NCBI GenBank assembly: GCA_020846975.1
Contig: JADLCX010000041.1
Location: 96,891 to 160,890 of the forward strand
DNA: 64,000 nt
Source: Phycisphaerales bacterium
GTDB lineage: Bacteria; Planctomycetota; Phycisphaerae; Phycisphaerales; UBA1924
Direction of reading: 5' to 3'
Part shown: positions 60,571-64,000 of the stretch, in pieces
How positions within the stretch are numbered: position 1 is the stretch's first letter
How the letters are laid out: the number at the start of each line of letters is the position of its first letter
Translations under genes and position numbers: made by a program
Notes under the pieces: generated by a model
What the model saw: only the letters and a program-made list of their open reading frames with translations
What the model was told of the DNA's origin: nothing
Databases searched by the model: none

Positions 60571-64000
<3,430 letters not shown>

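Overview
The window looks like a chromosomal segment of a Planctomycetota bacterium, probably class Phycisphaerae. The evidence is high GC, six secreted proteins that end in a paired dockerin-like module finishing at a near-terminal Cys, and PEP-CTERM-like tails. This placement is inference from sequence style; no 16S rRNA is present. I saw no phage, insertion sequence, CRISPR array, tRNA or rRNA.

Layout. 1-1605: 3' part of glnS. 1675-4185: a FixJ/FixL-like response regulator and PAS histidine kinase. 4330-6142: a forward run of an HMA-fold protein, a CBS-pair protein and an outer-membrane barrel, closed by a clear terminator. 6289-15125: a full cbb3 oxidase locus on the minus strand (ccoNO fusion, ccoQ, mono-haem ccoP, ccoG, ccoH, a TauE/SafE-like membrane protein, ccoI, ccoS). 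15444-20480: a chimeric multicopper oxidase, a dockerin-like secreted protein and a cupredoxin. 20581-31024: an MFS (UMF1-type) transporter, a LuxR regulator, a eukaryotic-type UDP-galactopyranose mutase, an S41-like protease, ispE and two dockerin-like secreted proteins. 31210-37359: a TlpA-like/ArsR-like/SDR operon, small lipoproteins, a lamin-tail protein and surE. 37567-47928: an HDOD protein, a nonulosonate (sialic-acid-like) operon (Maf fusion, neuA, neuB, neuC), a membrane protein, a SPOR-like protein and a FlgM-like anti-sigma factor. 48076-57338: large secreted proteins, an M28 peptidase, a DUF1275-STAS fusion, a frameshifted dockerin-like gene and a formylglycine-enzyme-like protein. 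57938-60435: five consecutive small lipoproteins. 60571-64000: carB, cut by the window end.

How the genes fit together. The first 20 kb form a low-oxygen respiration and copper neighbourhood: a kinase whose PAS domain keeps the FixL haem histidine, a cbb3 oxidase with its assembly and copper-delivery genes, and copper proteins outside the membrane. The 38-48 kb block reads as flagellin glycosylation: nonulosonate synthesis and activation beside a Maf-type transferase, with flgM nearby.

Strongest leads: a 68-bp perfect intergenic repeat (52983-53050 and 57790-57857) with alternative RNA pairings; the Maf plus cysteine-less radical-SAM-like fusion; the eukaryotic-type UGM; the FixL-like kinase at the cbb3 locus; a frameshift at a (CGTT)3 tract; palindrome-bearing and poly-Gly insertions in carB; and a strand-composition switch near 28-33 kb.
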